NCBI GenBank assembly: GCA_033557465.1
Contig: CM066031.1
Coordinates: forward strand, 171,151,043 to 171,215,042
DNA from: Ichthyophis bannanicus
Taxonomy: Eukaryota; Chordata; Amphibia; Gymnophiona; Ichthyophiidae
Length of the DNA stretch: 64,000 nucleotides
Reading direction: 5' to 3'
Both the position numbers and the translations under genes were made by a program. Positions within the stretch are counted from its first letter, which is position 1. Each line of letters starts with the position of its first letter. A model generated the notes under the pieces. The model did no database searches. It saw nothing but the letters and a program-made list of their open reading frames with translations, and was not told where the DNA came from. This document shows, in pieces, positions 31,224 to 41,010 of the stretch.

Positions 31224-33006
31224 CTTACATCTAGAGAACTTAGCCTTTCTGGCTCTAGAAGAACCAGAGCCTCTCACCATTCCAGGAAGGTTAGCCCACT
31301 TTGCTCCCAGATGGGAACAAGTCACGGCAGAGCAATGGACCCTCTCCATCATAAGGGATGGGTACAAGCTTCATTTCTTCAACCTTCCTCCTCAGACTAT
31401 GGTAAGACAGTTCAATTCTTCAACATCTCTCCTCGACCTTCTGGGTCAGGAGATTGCTACCCTTCTTGCCCAAAGGGCAATAGAAGAAGTACCCCTTCTT
31501 CAACAGGGCTCAGGGTTCTACTCCCCCTATTTTCTTATCCCAAAGAAAACAGGGGGCTACAGACCCATATTAGATCTCAGAGAATTGAACAAGTTTTTAT
31601 GCAAGGAGAAATTCAAGATGATTTCTCTCGGTGCTTTCCTTCCATACCTTCAGAGTCAGGATTGGCTTTGTTCTCTAGATCTCAAGGATGCGTACACCCA
31701 TATCCTCATCCATCCAACACACAGAAGGTTCCTTCGGTTCCTTTATCAAGGAAAGCACTACCAATACAGAGTGCTTCCTTTCGGTCTGGCCTCTTCTCCA
31801 AGAGTGTTTACAAAATGCATGGCAGTAGTAGCTGCATTTCTACGCACTCTAGGAATATTTGTATTCCCATATCTGGACGACTGGCTCATCCGAGCTCCGT
31901 CCCAGTCAGAGGCCCAGACTTCCCTAGCCTGCACAAGGCGTGTTCTTCAGTATCTGGGACTTGTAATAAACATCCCAAAATCCCATCTCACCCCTACTCA
32001 GTCACTAGAGTTCATAGGGGCCTTGCTGGATACCACAACTGCAAGGGCCTATCTTCCCCAGGCCCGTTGCCTACGCTTGGTGCAGTTAGCCTCACAAATT
32101 CAGTTAAAGTCCCATTTAACTGCTCGAGAGATGTTACAACTGTTAGGCCACATGGCATCCACCGTGCATGTGGTTCCTTACGCTCGCCTTCACATGAGGG
32201 CAGCTCAGTGGACTCTGTCCACCCAATGGACCCAGGCATCAGGGTGCCTGTCAGACAAAATAGCAACCTCCAGTCGCCTCTTCTGGTCTCTCCAGTGGTG
32301 GAAGTCCACTCAAAATCTGTTGCTGGGGTCCCCCTTTCAACAGTCGCTACCCCAAGCAACCCTTACAACAGATGCCTCTCCAAGGGGTTGGGGAGCTCAT
32401 CTACAAGATCTCTCCACCCAGGGCATCTGGTCTCCACAAGAGACATCTCTACATATCAACCTCTTGGAGCTCAGAGCAATTCTTCTAGCTCTCAGAGTCT
32501 TCCACACCCTGCTCAGCTACAAGACAGTCCTCATCCACACGGACAACCAAGTAGCCATGTTCTACGTGAACAAGCAGGGCGGGACTGGCTCTCTGTCGCT
32601 TTGCAACGAAGCTTTGAGATTGTGGGCCTTCGCCAGAGAGCATCAAATTCATCTCGTAGCAGTGTATCTTCCAGGGTTTCAAAACTCTTGGGCAGACAGA
32701 CTCAATCGAGTTCTGCTTCCACACGAATGGTCCCTCCATGGGGACCAGATAGCCAGGATCTTCCGAATTTGGGGAACCCCGGACATAGACCTGTTTGCAA
32801 GTCCGTGGAATGCCAAACTTCCCCGGTTCTGTTCCAGGATTCCGTGTCAGGGAGTTCAGGCCAGGGATGCCTTCCTCCTTCATTGGGGGCAAGACTTCCT
32901 CTATGCCTTTCCACCCATTCCCCTAATTCCCAAGACACTGTTCAAACTTCAGAGAGACAAGGGGTCTATGATCCTCATAGCACCACATTGGCCACGCCAG
33001 GTGTGA
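30940..33006 (+). CDS. DIRS-B reverse transcriptase / RNase H polyprotein
   Basis: The single open frame is 688 codons. Its first 95 or so overlap the gag C-terminus in another register, so the true start is uncertain. RT motifs: FLIPKKTGGYRPILDLRELN, WLCSLDLKDAYTHILIHPTH (first Asp), VLPFGLASSPRVFTK and FPYLDDWLIRAP (catalytic Asp pair). RNase H: LTTDASPRGWGAHL, INLLELRAILLAL and IHTDNQVAMFYVNKQGGT, with acidic residues kept. The C-terminal TPDIDLFASPWNAKLPRF to LYAFPPIPLI and LIAPHWPRQ matches the Dam-like segment of DIRS elements. It stops at TGA just after HWPRQV, where Trp is expected, so the end may be prematurely cut. Confidence 0.93.
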   Translation: MKTFLARIGKQRPLRWMLRILPLIDFQSLLLLLLEKGYSKRLSFPKRGNIILFIVSRHLLQVVLLQSVSNNLNKPSLRLQGLLRPNSLSLLRAFDLHLENLAFLALEEPEPLTIPGRLAHFAPRWEQVTAEQWTLSIIRDGYKLHFFNLPPQTMVRQFNSSTSLLDLLGQEIATLLAQRAIEEVPLLQQGSGFYSPYFLIPKKTGGYRPILDLRELNKFLCKEKFKMISLGAFLPYLQSQDWLCSLDLKDAYTHILIHPTHRRFLRFLYQGKHYQYRVLPFGLASSPRVFTKCMAVVAAFLRTLGIFVFPYLDDWLIRAPSQSEAQTSLACTRRVLQYLGLVINIPKSHLTPTQSLEFIGALLDTTTARAYLPQARCLRLVQLASQIQLKSHLTAREMLQLLGHMASTVHVVPYARLHMRAAQWTLSTQWTQASGCLSDKIATSSRLFWSLQWWKSTQNLLLGSPFQQSLPQATLTTDASPRGWGAHLQDLSTQGIWSPQETSLHINLLELRAILLALRVFHTLLSYKTVLIHTDNQVAMFYVNKQGGTGSLSLCNEALRLWAFAREHQIHLVAVYLPGFQNSWADRLNRVLLPHEWSLHGDQIARIFRIWGTPDIDLFASPWNAKLPRFCSRIPCQGVQARDAFLLHWGQDFLYAFPPIPLIPKTLFKLQRDKGSMILIAPHWPRQV

Positions 33007-33176
33007 TACCCTCTACTTCTGCATCTCTCTCAAGCTCCCTCCCTGGACTTGGGATCTGCTCCAGACCTCCTGTCCCAGGAGGAGGGAATGTTGTGGCACC
33101 CAAATCCCCAGTCTCTTCATCTCAGAGCCTGGTTGCTGAAGGCCTAGACCTTCAAGATTTGCATCATAAACATCTT

Positions 33177-33650
33177 CAAAATGAAGCACAACAGTTCTGC
33201 AACCAGCCTCCATGCCCTCTTATCCCGTGATACCAGCAACAGACCTAGAAGATTATCCACCTCAAACGCACTCAATACCCCAAGAAACTTCGCTAAATCA
33301 CGCAAATGTACATCACAACGAGCAATTTCTTTGGCTGCCCCTTTGATTTGGAACTCTCTCCCCCCTGATTTACGTGCAATTGATGTTTTAAGTGACTTTC
33401 GTAAGCAATTAAAAACTTTACTTTTTATTGAGCACTATGGATCAACAAATGACTAAGATATCATCTATTGTATATATTTTATAAATAATCCACTATTTTG
33501 TTAACCCTTGTTATTTTTCCTACATTACCATATGTTGTCATATCTATACTGTTTGTTTCCCTTGTTTATACCTTGTATTTCTTGTGACCGCTTTGATTGA
33601 AGGAAAAGGCGGTATAAAAAACTTGTTAAATAAATAAATAAATAAATCTT
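33177..33650 (+). mobile_element. L2-like LINE 3' end inside DIRS-B
   Basis: A plus-strand 5'-truncated LINE. It encodes TSQRAISLAAPLIWNSLPPD and FRKQLKTLLFIEHY to the stop at 33454, then a 3' UTR with ACCGCTTTGATTGAAGG / GGCGGTATAAA and (AAAT)n. DIRS sequence stops at its left edge and resumes with TCTTTCTCAGCAGGTG at the right. ATCTT at both edges may be a short target duplication. Confidence 0.88.
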
Positions 33651-33654
33651 TCTC

Positions 33655-34666
33655 AGCAGGTGAAGGATATCCTTCATGCTTCCAGAAAGCCTTCCACTAG
33701 ACGTTCCTATGCTTGTAATGGAAAAGGTTTACCATTTGGTGTGCACAGAAGGGTCTTAACCCCCTTGCAATACCTCTGAATTCTTTACTGGAGTATTTGT
33801 TGCATTTATCTCATGCAGGCCTTAAAAGAAATTGAATAAGAGTCCATTTGAGTGCTATTGCAGCATCCCTTAAGCCTCTCAATGGACACCCTATTTCCTC
33901 TCATCCTCTTATTGCAAGATTCATGAGAGGCCTTCTTTTAACTAAACCTCCCATTAGACCACCTCCAGTGGCATGGGACTTGAATTTGGTTCTTGGCCAG
34001 CTTATGAAGCCACCTTTGAACCCTTAGCCACTACCTCCTTGAAATTTCTTTCCTGGAAGGTTACTTTTCTCATTGCAGTCACCTCAGCTCGCCGCATCAG
34101 TGAGCTGCAAGCCTTGATGGTTAATCCTCCTTATACAAGGTTTCATCATGACAAGGTAGTCCTCAGGACTAATCCACACTTTATGCCTAAAGTGGTCTCA
34201 CCTTTTCATCTGAACCAGGAGGTGTATTTACCTGTCTTTTTTTCCAGGACCTCATGCATCAAGTGCAGAGAGGAATCTCCATACCCTGGATTGTAAGAGA
34301 GCGCTTGCTTTTTACTTACAAAGGACACAGCAACATAGAAAGTCCTCTCAACTCTTTGTTGCTTTTGATCCCTCTCATTTGGGACTTCCAGTCTCTAAGA
34401 GAACTCTGTCCAATTGGATTGCTCAGTGTATTTCTTTCGCCTACCAGACTAAGAACCTTTCTCTGGAGGGCCATGTCACAGCTCACAATGTGAGGGCCAT
34501 GGCAGCCTCTATGGCTCATCTGAACTCTGTGTCCATCGACCAAATCTGTCGAGCGGCCACCTGGGCCTCGGTTCATACCTTTACAGCCCATTACTGCTTG
34601 GACAAGGACTCCCGCCGGGATGCCTTGTTTGGTCAGGCTGTTCTCAAACACCTGTTCCATACCTAA
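33655..34666 (+). pseudogene. DIRS-B tyrosine recombinase
   Basis: Several frames are needed. The N-terminal part spans about 33690-33970, the middle 33973-34250 (TSARRISELQALMVNPPYTR, first Arg), and the C-terminal part 34379-34666 (VTAHNVRAMAASMAHL with the H-x-x-R box, ICRAATWASVHTFTAHYCLD with the Tyr). It ends at TAA before the internal complementary region. Frameshifts near 34250 and 34380 and stops near 33700 and 33825 make it non-functional as it stands, while its active-site residues survive. Confidence 0.86.
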
Positions 34667-34780
34667 TCAACTCCTACCCCCCATCCCTGGTTGGATGCCC
34701 GAGATCCATGGGGGCAGGTAGAGCCCTTCTCAGGGACTCACAACCTTGGAGATCTCCCTGGCATCTCTAGCTGGGGAGTC

Positions 34781-34878
34781 CCCATATGTGAAGACTCATT
34801 CCTGCTTGTTCCTGGAGATAGCACAGTTACTTACCTGTAACAGGTGATCTCTGGGAACAGCAGGAATAAGTCTTCACA
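34781..34878 (+). other. DIRS-B internal complementary region
   Basis: The left half is the reverse complement of the left edge (CCATATGTGAAGACTCATTC, then CTGCTTGTTCCTGGAGAT). The right half is the reverse complement of the right edge (CACAGTTACTTACCTGTAAC to GCAGGAATAAGTCTTCACA). The two halves abut near GGAGATAGCACAG, reproducing the junction of a circular intermediate. Confidence 0.92.
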
Positions 34879-34964
34879 ACCCACCCACCTCCCCTAGGAG
34901 TTGTATCTCTCTATCTATCTTTCATTTCCTCTCTCTCTCTTTGTCTCAGCTTAAAACTCGAACT

Positions 34965-35109
34965 GGAGAGAGGTGGTTGGGAAAGGCGGGAAGGCAGCGC
35001 GCAGGCGCTGTGGGATGCTCCCAAAAGCTTTCTTTCTGGACGCTGGGGAGCGTTCCCGCGCAGGCTCCGTCGGTACCGACGATACCCATATGTGAAGACT
35101 TATTCCTGC
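34965..35109 (-). repeat. DIRS-B right inverted terminal repeat
   Basis: Reverse complement of the left repeat, including CGGTACCG at 35071. The outer edge beyond it runs through ATCACCTGTTACAGGTAAGT to about 35150, sequence also found complemented in the internal region. Confidence 0.93.
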
Positions 35110-35131
35110 TGTTCCCAGAGATCACCTGTTA

Positions 35132-35140
35132 CAGGTAAGT
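35132..35140 (+). promoter_or_regulatory. Consensus 5' splice-site sequence at DIRS-B terminus
   Basis: CAGGTAAGT lies at the right edge, pointing out of the element. The same nonamer complemented occurs in the internal complementary regions of DIRS-B (34829-34837) and DIRS-A (13718-13726), and in a loose DIRS end at 40498. Whether it is used for splicing is not known. Confidence 0.6.
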
Positions 35141-35150
35141 AACTGTGCTT

Positions 35151-35732
35151 TTTCTGCACAATAACAGTTTATAAAATTAGCTCATAGCAGACTATTCATA
35201 TATGACCCGATTCCGTCCTAGAAATAGATCCCCTCTGTATGTCCAGCCTGAACCAGACGTACAGAGGGGATCACAATTCTGATCACGTGGGGCACGTCTA
35301 GCCCTGCAGGATCAGAATTGCAAACAGTCCTGCACGTGCAAGACTGTCCCCGGCTAACTCAGTCAAAGCTCTTCTGTGGAGCTGCGGTGCCATGGCATCG
35401 TGGCTCCATTGAAGAACCGCGATGTCGGCTGCTGGAGAACAAATGCTTATTCCCCACAGCCCTCCCCGATCTGGCCTCCTGCTCCCCTGCCCCATCCGTG
35501 CTCCGGCGTTTCAATAAAAGCACGTCCAGTTAAGTTATTCCACCTTGGGAATGGAATTAACTTCCCCACACATGTTGCTGGCCCTGGACATAGAGGACCG
35601 ACATTAGAATCAGCCTTGTACGTTCAGGCCCAGCGACTGCCCAGACTCCGCCCCTTCCCCGCCCCGTCTAACTTTTCCACACAACCGGTGGGCCGTCCAT
35701 CCCTGCTATTCGTGGCACAGAATAACCCCCAT
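35151..35732. other. Unassigned DNA, no gene seen
   Basis: No family motif appears in either strand. Moderately GC-rich around 35280-35690. Confidence 0.5.
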
Positions 35733-35862
35733 AGGGGTATGTTTACTAAGCGGCGCTAGCAGCTTCTGTGTGAAATTGGAGCCATGGCCCCATTGAATAA
35801 AACAGGGCTGTGGCTCCAGTTTTGCACGGAAGCCGCTAGCGCCGCTTAGTAAACAGACCCCT
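35733..35862. mobile_element. Hairpin MITE, about 130 bp
   Basis: Terminal inverted repeats of 28 bp (AGGGGTATGTTTACTAAGCG onwards) differ at one base. The interior is also self-complementary (GGAGCCATGGCCCC against GGGCTGTGGCTCC), so the whole element folds into one hairpin. The end motif GGGGTATGTTTACTAA also occurs at about 37480. No coding capacity. Confidence 0.88.
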
Positions 35863-36279
35863 ATATGTAGAATGCTTACAAAGTTTTTTAAAGCAGCTAT
35901 ACGTTTGGCATGATGGTGAATGTATGATTTTTTTCTGAATATTTAGCCTGATGTATGCAAAATTTTAATATCTAAAGCCTTGATGTACATTTTTGTTAGG
36001 ATTGTTCTGGAAGAGGTAGTGCTGGGATGATCATGGCTAGTGAGTTTAACTTAACGGAGGAGGGAGCAGGACTGAATGTTCGCTTAGGGTGCCTAATGAG
36101 TTTGCACCAGTGCTCGTTCTTCTGGTCTGTGAATGTTTGTCAGGGTGTGGAGTGTGCATCTCTGTGTTTGGTGTGCTATAGCCGTCTCTCAAAGGCAGTG
36201 ATCTGTGTCTGTGAGGTTTGCCTGTTTGTGTTAGTCCTGTAGGAAAGGGATCTACTTTTTTGGATCTTCTGGGAATTGT

Positions 36280-36980
36280 GGAGTGAAATAGATAGACATG
36301 AATTAATTGTTTATGCTTCAAATAGTAGAAAGACTAGTGGTCACACCATGAAATTACAAATAATTGGTTTAAAACAAATAGGAGACATTTATTTTTTAAC
36401 TCTGTGCATAATTAGGTGCTGCCTACCTTCAGGGATAAGCAGTGCTGTGAAATCCTTCACTCCCAAATACCTGTAGACTCCCAAAAAAGTAGCATTCCCA
36501 CACAGCTTTGTGGAAATGTTCTTAACTAGTTGGCCTGACTATGCATGCACACACAACATGTGTTCAGATGGACACATCTAGCCTGGACAGCAGGTGACGA
36601 CATTTTTTGTGCAAAGCACACTCCGTAATTCGTCGTTGGAAAATGTGGTAAAAGCAGTTAGTGTAGCTGTATTCAAAATGTTTAGGCCAAGTTCCCCGAG
36701 AAAAAGTCCACAAATTGAGGTAGACTTGGGAAAAGCCACTGCTTATCCCAGCGAGTAAACAGCACGGAAATGTGCTATTTTTTTGGGAGTCTGCAGGTAT
36801 TTGTGACCTGGATTGTCCTTTGTTGGAAACAAGATACTGGGCTTGATGGACCATTAGCCTGACCCAATATGGCTATTCTTATGTTCTCATGACCTAGACT
36901 GTCCACTGTCGAAGACAGGATGCTGGGCTGAATGGACCATGGTCTAACGCAGCATTGCTTTTCTTATGTTCAGATGTTCT
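36280..36980 (+). mobile_element. CR1 LINE 3' end, diverged
   Basis: The left part encodes SRKTSGHTMKLQIIGLKQIG, close to the CR1 ORF2 C-terminus. The right part reads like its continuation (TTGTTGGAAAATGTGGTAAA) and a 3' UTR with TGGGCTTGATGGACCATTAG, which appears again in altered form (GGGCTGAATGGACCATGGTC), so two UTR-like copies follow each other. Sequence between about 36415 and 36600 does not fit and may be inserted. Confidence 0.7.
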
Positions 36981-37024
36981 ATCTTTGTGTATGGTACTTG
37001 TCTTTCAGACTGAGGAATGCCTCT

Positions 37025-37478
37025 GGGTGTTGTTAAGTGCCGTCGAGTCAGTGTCAACTCATGGCGACTCTCTGGATAGTTGTCCTAAATTGTGTTCGGT
37101 CAGGTGGCTCATTTTTGACAGACTGGCACCCATAGCTGCTGTTATTGTATTGATCCATCTCATTCCTCTTTTACGTTGACCTTCTATCTTGCCAAGCATG
37201 ATGTGTCCAAAGTATGAAAGTTGAAGTCTTCTCATCTGAGCTTCTAAAGAAAGCGTAGGTTTGGTCTCCTCTACTACTGATTGGTTTGTTCTTTGGGCAG
37301 TCCATGGTATACGCAGTATTCACTGCCAGCACCATAATTCAAAGACATCAATTTTCTTTTTGTCTATCTTTTTTACTGTCCAATTTTCGCATCCATATGA
37401 TATTGAAAATACCATGGCTTGAACGAGTCGAATCTTTGTATGGAGAGAGACATCTCTGCTCTTGAGAATCTTAACTAG
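37025..37478 (-). mobile_element. RTE/BovB-like LINE 3' end fragment
   Basis: Collinear with 55845-56343 of the fuller RTE element in opposite orientation: the C-terminal coding part, the block giving KIEGQRKRG, and the 3' end with the AACAAC-type repeat (GTTGTTAAGTGCC on this strand). Frames are broken. Confidence 0.82.
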
Positions 37479-38275
37479 GGGGTATGTTTACTAAACCGCG
37501 CACACGTGCGCGGCGCACATTAGCATACGCTAATGATGCACTTAAGTGCTCTTAAGCGCCGCGCATGCGTGCGCGTCACATTAACGGGCTGGCGCACGTG
37601 TGCGGGGCGCTGATGTGCGATAGAGGCGGGGAAAGGCTTACGGAGGGCGGAGGAAGGCCCCCGAGGGGCGGAGGGACGGGGTCAATGGGTGGAGAGTGGG
37701 AGGGGAGAGGCTCCCCGCACAGGAGCGGGGCTGAATTTCGGCAGTAAAAATACCGCGAGTGAAACCCTCGCGTTAGAGCCGATTTAAAGGGAAGAGAAAC
37801 CATTTCCGTCAGCAATGTACAGCAAAACCGGGGAAACCTGCAAAACGTGAGCAGTGTGATACATGTGCACAGAACAAAATAGCAAATATAAATTGAAAAT
37901 GACCACAAAAAATTCCAAATAAATCATAATCCATCTGGGCAACAGTGATATTAATGGGCAACCATAAAAAACACTCCCAGGAAAGCTCCAAAAAAAGGAA
38001 ATGATTTTTGGAAGGGTCTACGCTCCGTAGACTCGTCCAAAAATCACTGCATTTTAATGGAGCTGTCCTGGGAGTGTTTTTCATGTTGCCCATTGATATC
38101 ACTGTTGCCCAGCTTGGTTTTGGTTTTTTTCCCCTTTTTTGGAGGTCATTTTTGAGGTTTAATTGCACCCCTGTCCCCATACAAGGTAAACGAGCCCACA
38201 GTAAAATTGTGCAGAGCAGGGTGTCTGACTAGTGCGGCCAGGTTTCCTATCTCCAGAGACTGCACTGTCTCTGTG
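37479..38275. other. Unassigned DNA, CpG-rich at the left
   Basis: It begins with the MITE-like end GGGGGTATGTTTACTAAACC, then a CpG-dense block with CACACGTGCGCGGCGCAC and ACTTAAGTGCTCTTAAGCG-type palindromes. Around 37970-38110 two copies of a TCCTGGGAGTGTTTTT-type block lie in opposite orientation, giving a hairpin. No gene was seen. Confidence 0.45.
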
Positions 38276-39000
38276 GCCACAGTGTGGTGCAGCGGACACA
38301 GCCAGTGCCTGTAGGACCAGAGGGTCACAGGTTCAAATCCCAGCTGGGGCTCCTGCCAACCCAGTCCCCATAGTTTTACCCACCACTAAACAGTGATAGT
38401 ACAGACACTCCTGTATGGCAGAGAACATAAGCGTGGTTCCAACACCTATATTTTACCCTACACCGCACACAAACCATAACAATGGGCATTACCTACAGCC
38501 GAGTCCCCCAAATTCAGTCCTGGAGTGCCACAACTCAATCAGGTCATATGCTTTTTCCAGATAGGGACATGTCTGCATGTTGGCGGAAGGGTACAGGTGG
38601 TGGAGGGGGCAGTGGCTGCAAACCACAGCAGACAGTGGCCTAGGCCTGTGCAGGCTGGCACCGTCCACCACAACAGACAGGCTCTGTCGGATGTACAGTC
38701 ATGGACTCCCCAGGGAACACAGCATATCTGTGGCAACACGGTGGTGCAGTGCACACAGTGTGTACAGGAACAGAGGGTCACAGGTTCAAAGCCCAGCTGG
38801 GGCTACTGCCAATCCAATCCACATAATTTTCCTACAACTAAACCGTGATAGTACGGACAAACCTTTATTGCTGAGAACATACGCATGGTTCATACGCCGA
38901 TATTTTACCACACCAAACACAGACACCATAAACAGCCGCATTACCTAGAGCAGAGTCTCCCAAATGCAGTCCTGGAGGGCCCCCACACCATTCAGGATCC
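38276..39000 (+). repeat. 452-bp direct duplication with tRNA-like SINE heads
   Basis: GGGTCACAGGTTCAAATCCC at about 38323 recurs as GGGTCACAGGTTCAAAGCCC 452 bp later, and CAGTCCTGGAG at 38515 recurs at the same 452-bp distance. Each copy carries GTGGTGCAG upstream of GGTTCAAA, resembling the A and B boxes of a tRNA-derived promoter, then a TAAAC-GTGATAGTAC stretch. Equal spacing of separate landmarks indicates duplication of a composite block and not two chance SINE insertions. Confidence 0.72.
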
Positions 39001-39101
39001 ATGCTGCCTCTAATAAAGATGCCTGTGCTGCATATTTATGAGGGACAGCATGAAAACCCGAACAGTGGTTCGAACACCAGGACTGGAGTTGGGACACTCT
39101 G
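38951..39101. mobile_element. hAT-like MITE
   Basis: The ends are CAGAGTCTCCCAAATGCAGT and, reversed, CAGAGTGTCCCAACTCCAGT, with CAGTCCTGG shared. The CAGAG..CCCAA start is typical of hAT elements. The 8 bp on either side (ACCTAGAG and CCGTAAAG) agree at five positions, so a decayed 8-bp target duplication is possible. Its left end also appears in the upstream duplicate near 38500. Confidence 0.65.
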
Positions 39102-40404
39102 CCGTAAAGCAGCAGCCAACAGGGCCAGACACACCCCCACACACCCCCACAGGCCCCATTGGCCAATGCCTCATGGAGAGGCAGGACATTGGGCCCTGCC
39201 TGTATCTCCCAATACTAGCATAACTGCCACCCTACACCTGGGTATATGGTACACAGCTATCAAACGTTGACCATGATAACTGGCAGATATCAATTCCTAC
39301 GTTAAGCACATTTTGCTCATTGATCTCCACCATAACAATCATTGTGATGTCTGCGGTGTGTGCTGCAGGTCTGGTCTCTGACAGTGTTTACCACCCTGGG
39401 GAGTGACCCCCAACAGTAGTGCGTACCATATCCATGCCTGTACTGTGCCCAGGACTGGTGTGGTGGGTATGGCTGCTGAACTCCTCTATAGTAGCACAAT
39501 GCTGGCATAGGTGTGGGGGTGGCTGTCTGTCTATCCAGTGTGTGGTGGCTGCAAACACCTTCCACAGCCCACACTGCCAGCAATGTTGCCAGTATTGGGC
39601 TGCCAATGTGCATAATGAGGAGCAAGGTACCATGGGTATAGGCCGGACAGGGTGGCCTGGCCAGGGTGCATCTGCACAGGGCATAGGGCAGTGACAGGCA
39701 CATTTTAGTGCCCGGCCACCACCTACACAGACAGGGTGACCTCAGTATGTCCTGCTGAGAGATCACTCTCACCCTGACTGTGCAGTGACCACAGCATGGC
39801 TAGGCACCCTCATAGTGCTATATAGCATTTCTCTCATGTGATAGATATGGGTTTCCTTTTGGGGCCCAGTCACTGATTTATCTGCTTGCTGTGTATGCTA
39901 ACATCCCAGTTCTGGGTGCATGCATCTCCACTCGGCACATGCTCTATTGACTAACTAGCAGACTGTTTGCAGCTGGTATGTGTCATGATGGAGTGGCTTG
40001 CAGGGTGCAGCGGCTGATGGCTTGCAGCAAGAGAATATCAGATAGTGGTGGGGTGCAGCTTACCATATCCAGGCCTGATGTTTGTCTGCATTGACTGCCC
40101 TGTGGTGTGTCTGTTCCTCAGCAGGACCGGGGTTGATGTTCCCCTCTACTGGCACCTTTGCAGGGAGGTAGAATGTGGATCTATTGTTGGGAGAGCCTGT
40201 TTGCCACCCTCGGCCCTGGGGGGGGGGGTACATGGGCCACCTAGGGGTCCATGGGGGCAACACCTGACTGAAACAGACAGAGATATCCAAGGTGTTTGTG
40301 CAGAAACTACCTATCTCACACATTAACACTGCTTTGGACCTGCACCATGGCCTCTTTCACTGGAGCTGAAAGGGAATGCCAGCATGCTTCTTCCAGTGAT
40401 GCCA
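39102..40404. other. Unassigned DNA, no confident gene
   Basis: Open frames up to 151 codons occur on both strands over the same bases and share no family motif. A CTG/CAC-rich composition keeps stops rare. ATGGCCTCTTTCACTGG near 40347 begins a short frame interrupted by DIRS sequence; I could not classify it. Confidence 0.4.
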
Positions 40405-40520
40405 AGTTTTGATTGGTCCAGTCTCCAAGCTGCAGGAGGAGGTGCACTACCCAGAGGTGGAGGACTAAGCTGTCGTCACTCAAGGAACTACAATTACCAG
40501 GTAAGTGTAATTACTATTTA
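40405..40520 (+). mobile_element. Solo DIRS terminal fragment (A-like)
   Basis: CAGTCTCCAAGCTGC followed by GGAGGAGGTGCACTACCCAG matches the right terminal repeat of DIRS-A in order, and the edge continues into AATTACCAGGTAAGTGTAAT with an intact splice-donor-like nonamer. No gag or pol is attached, so this is a lone end left by deletion or partial insertion. Confidence 0.78.
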
Positions 40521-40524
40521 ACAG

Positions 40525-40845
40525 AACACCTGGTCTTGGTCACACACTCAAAACGCAGACCCTCACCAGGTACAGAATAAGTGACGATAACCTAAAAATA
40601 AACATATGTAGATACAAATTAAACTGCAACCCCAAGAAGCAAAATTCTGCATACAGTGCAATAGCAGAGAAATAGAAAGACATTTCCCTGTACTGTATAA
40701 AATTATAAAGATAGCACCCAAGTCCGATCATTAAATTGAAAATAAAATTCTCTTCTAACTTTGTTGTCTGACCATTTTATTCTCTGATCATGTAGGTTCC
40801 AATCTGAAGTTTCTGCTTTCCTCTGTCTCCCAGTGCACCCTCCTG
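40525..40845 (+). repeat. About 310-bp direct repeat, copy 1
   Basis: The sequence from CACACACTCA through ACAGAATAAGTGAC, AACCCCAAGAAGC and GTCTGACCATTTTATTCTCT is repeated in the same order near 41635-41940. Divergence is moderate with small gaps. The family is not recognised. Confidence 0.78.
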
Positions 40846-40919
40846 TCTACTTTCCCTCAGGAACGGCATGAAGGTGATGCAGGGCCATATGTAGAGACTC
40901 ACTGCGGCATCATTTGCAT

Positions 40920-41010
40920 ACATTTAGTATACTTTATTTTAAAATGTATATGCCACCCATCTAAAATCCTAGGTGGCTTCTAAACATACACATGCAATTT
41001 ATAAAAACAG
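40920..41010 (-). mobile_element. LINE 3' tail, L2-like
   Basis: On the minus strand AAGCCACCTAGGATTTTAGA leads into GGTGGCATATACATTTTAAA and ATAAAGT, the stem-then-A/T tail layout of LINE 3' ends. No protein part is recognisable. Confidence 0.55.

Larger units (their letters stand above)
28968..35150 (+). mobile_element. DIRS-B: best preserved DIRS-type retrotransposon
   Basis: Order: left edge and inverted terminal repeat, A24 tract, gag, RT/RNase H, tyrosine recombinase, internal complementary region, right terminal repeat and edge. The terminal repeats match over about 145 bp with few differences. The pol frame is a single 688-codon opening, while gag has one frameshift and the recombinase several. 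An L2-like LINE sits between RNase H and recombinase. It shares terminal and gag sequence with DIRS-D, so the lineage has at least two members in 64 kb. Confidence 0.94.

Noticed and set aside
38320..38350. Possible tRNA gene
   Set aside because: A B-box-like GGTTCAAATCC is present, but no cloverleaf or acceptor stem could be formed; read as a SINE-like head.
39317..39772. 151-codon minus-strand frame rich in Cys and His
   Set aside because: Frames in other registers are equally open over the same bases; Cys/His spacing fits no zinc finger; composition explains it.
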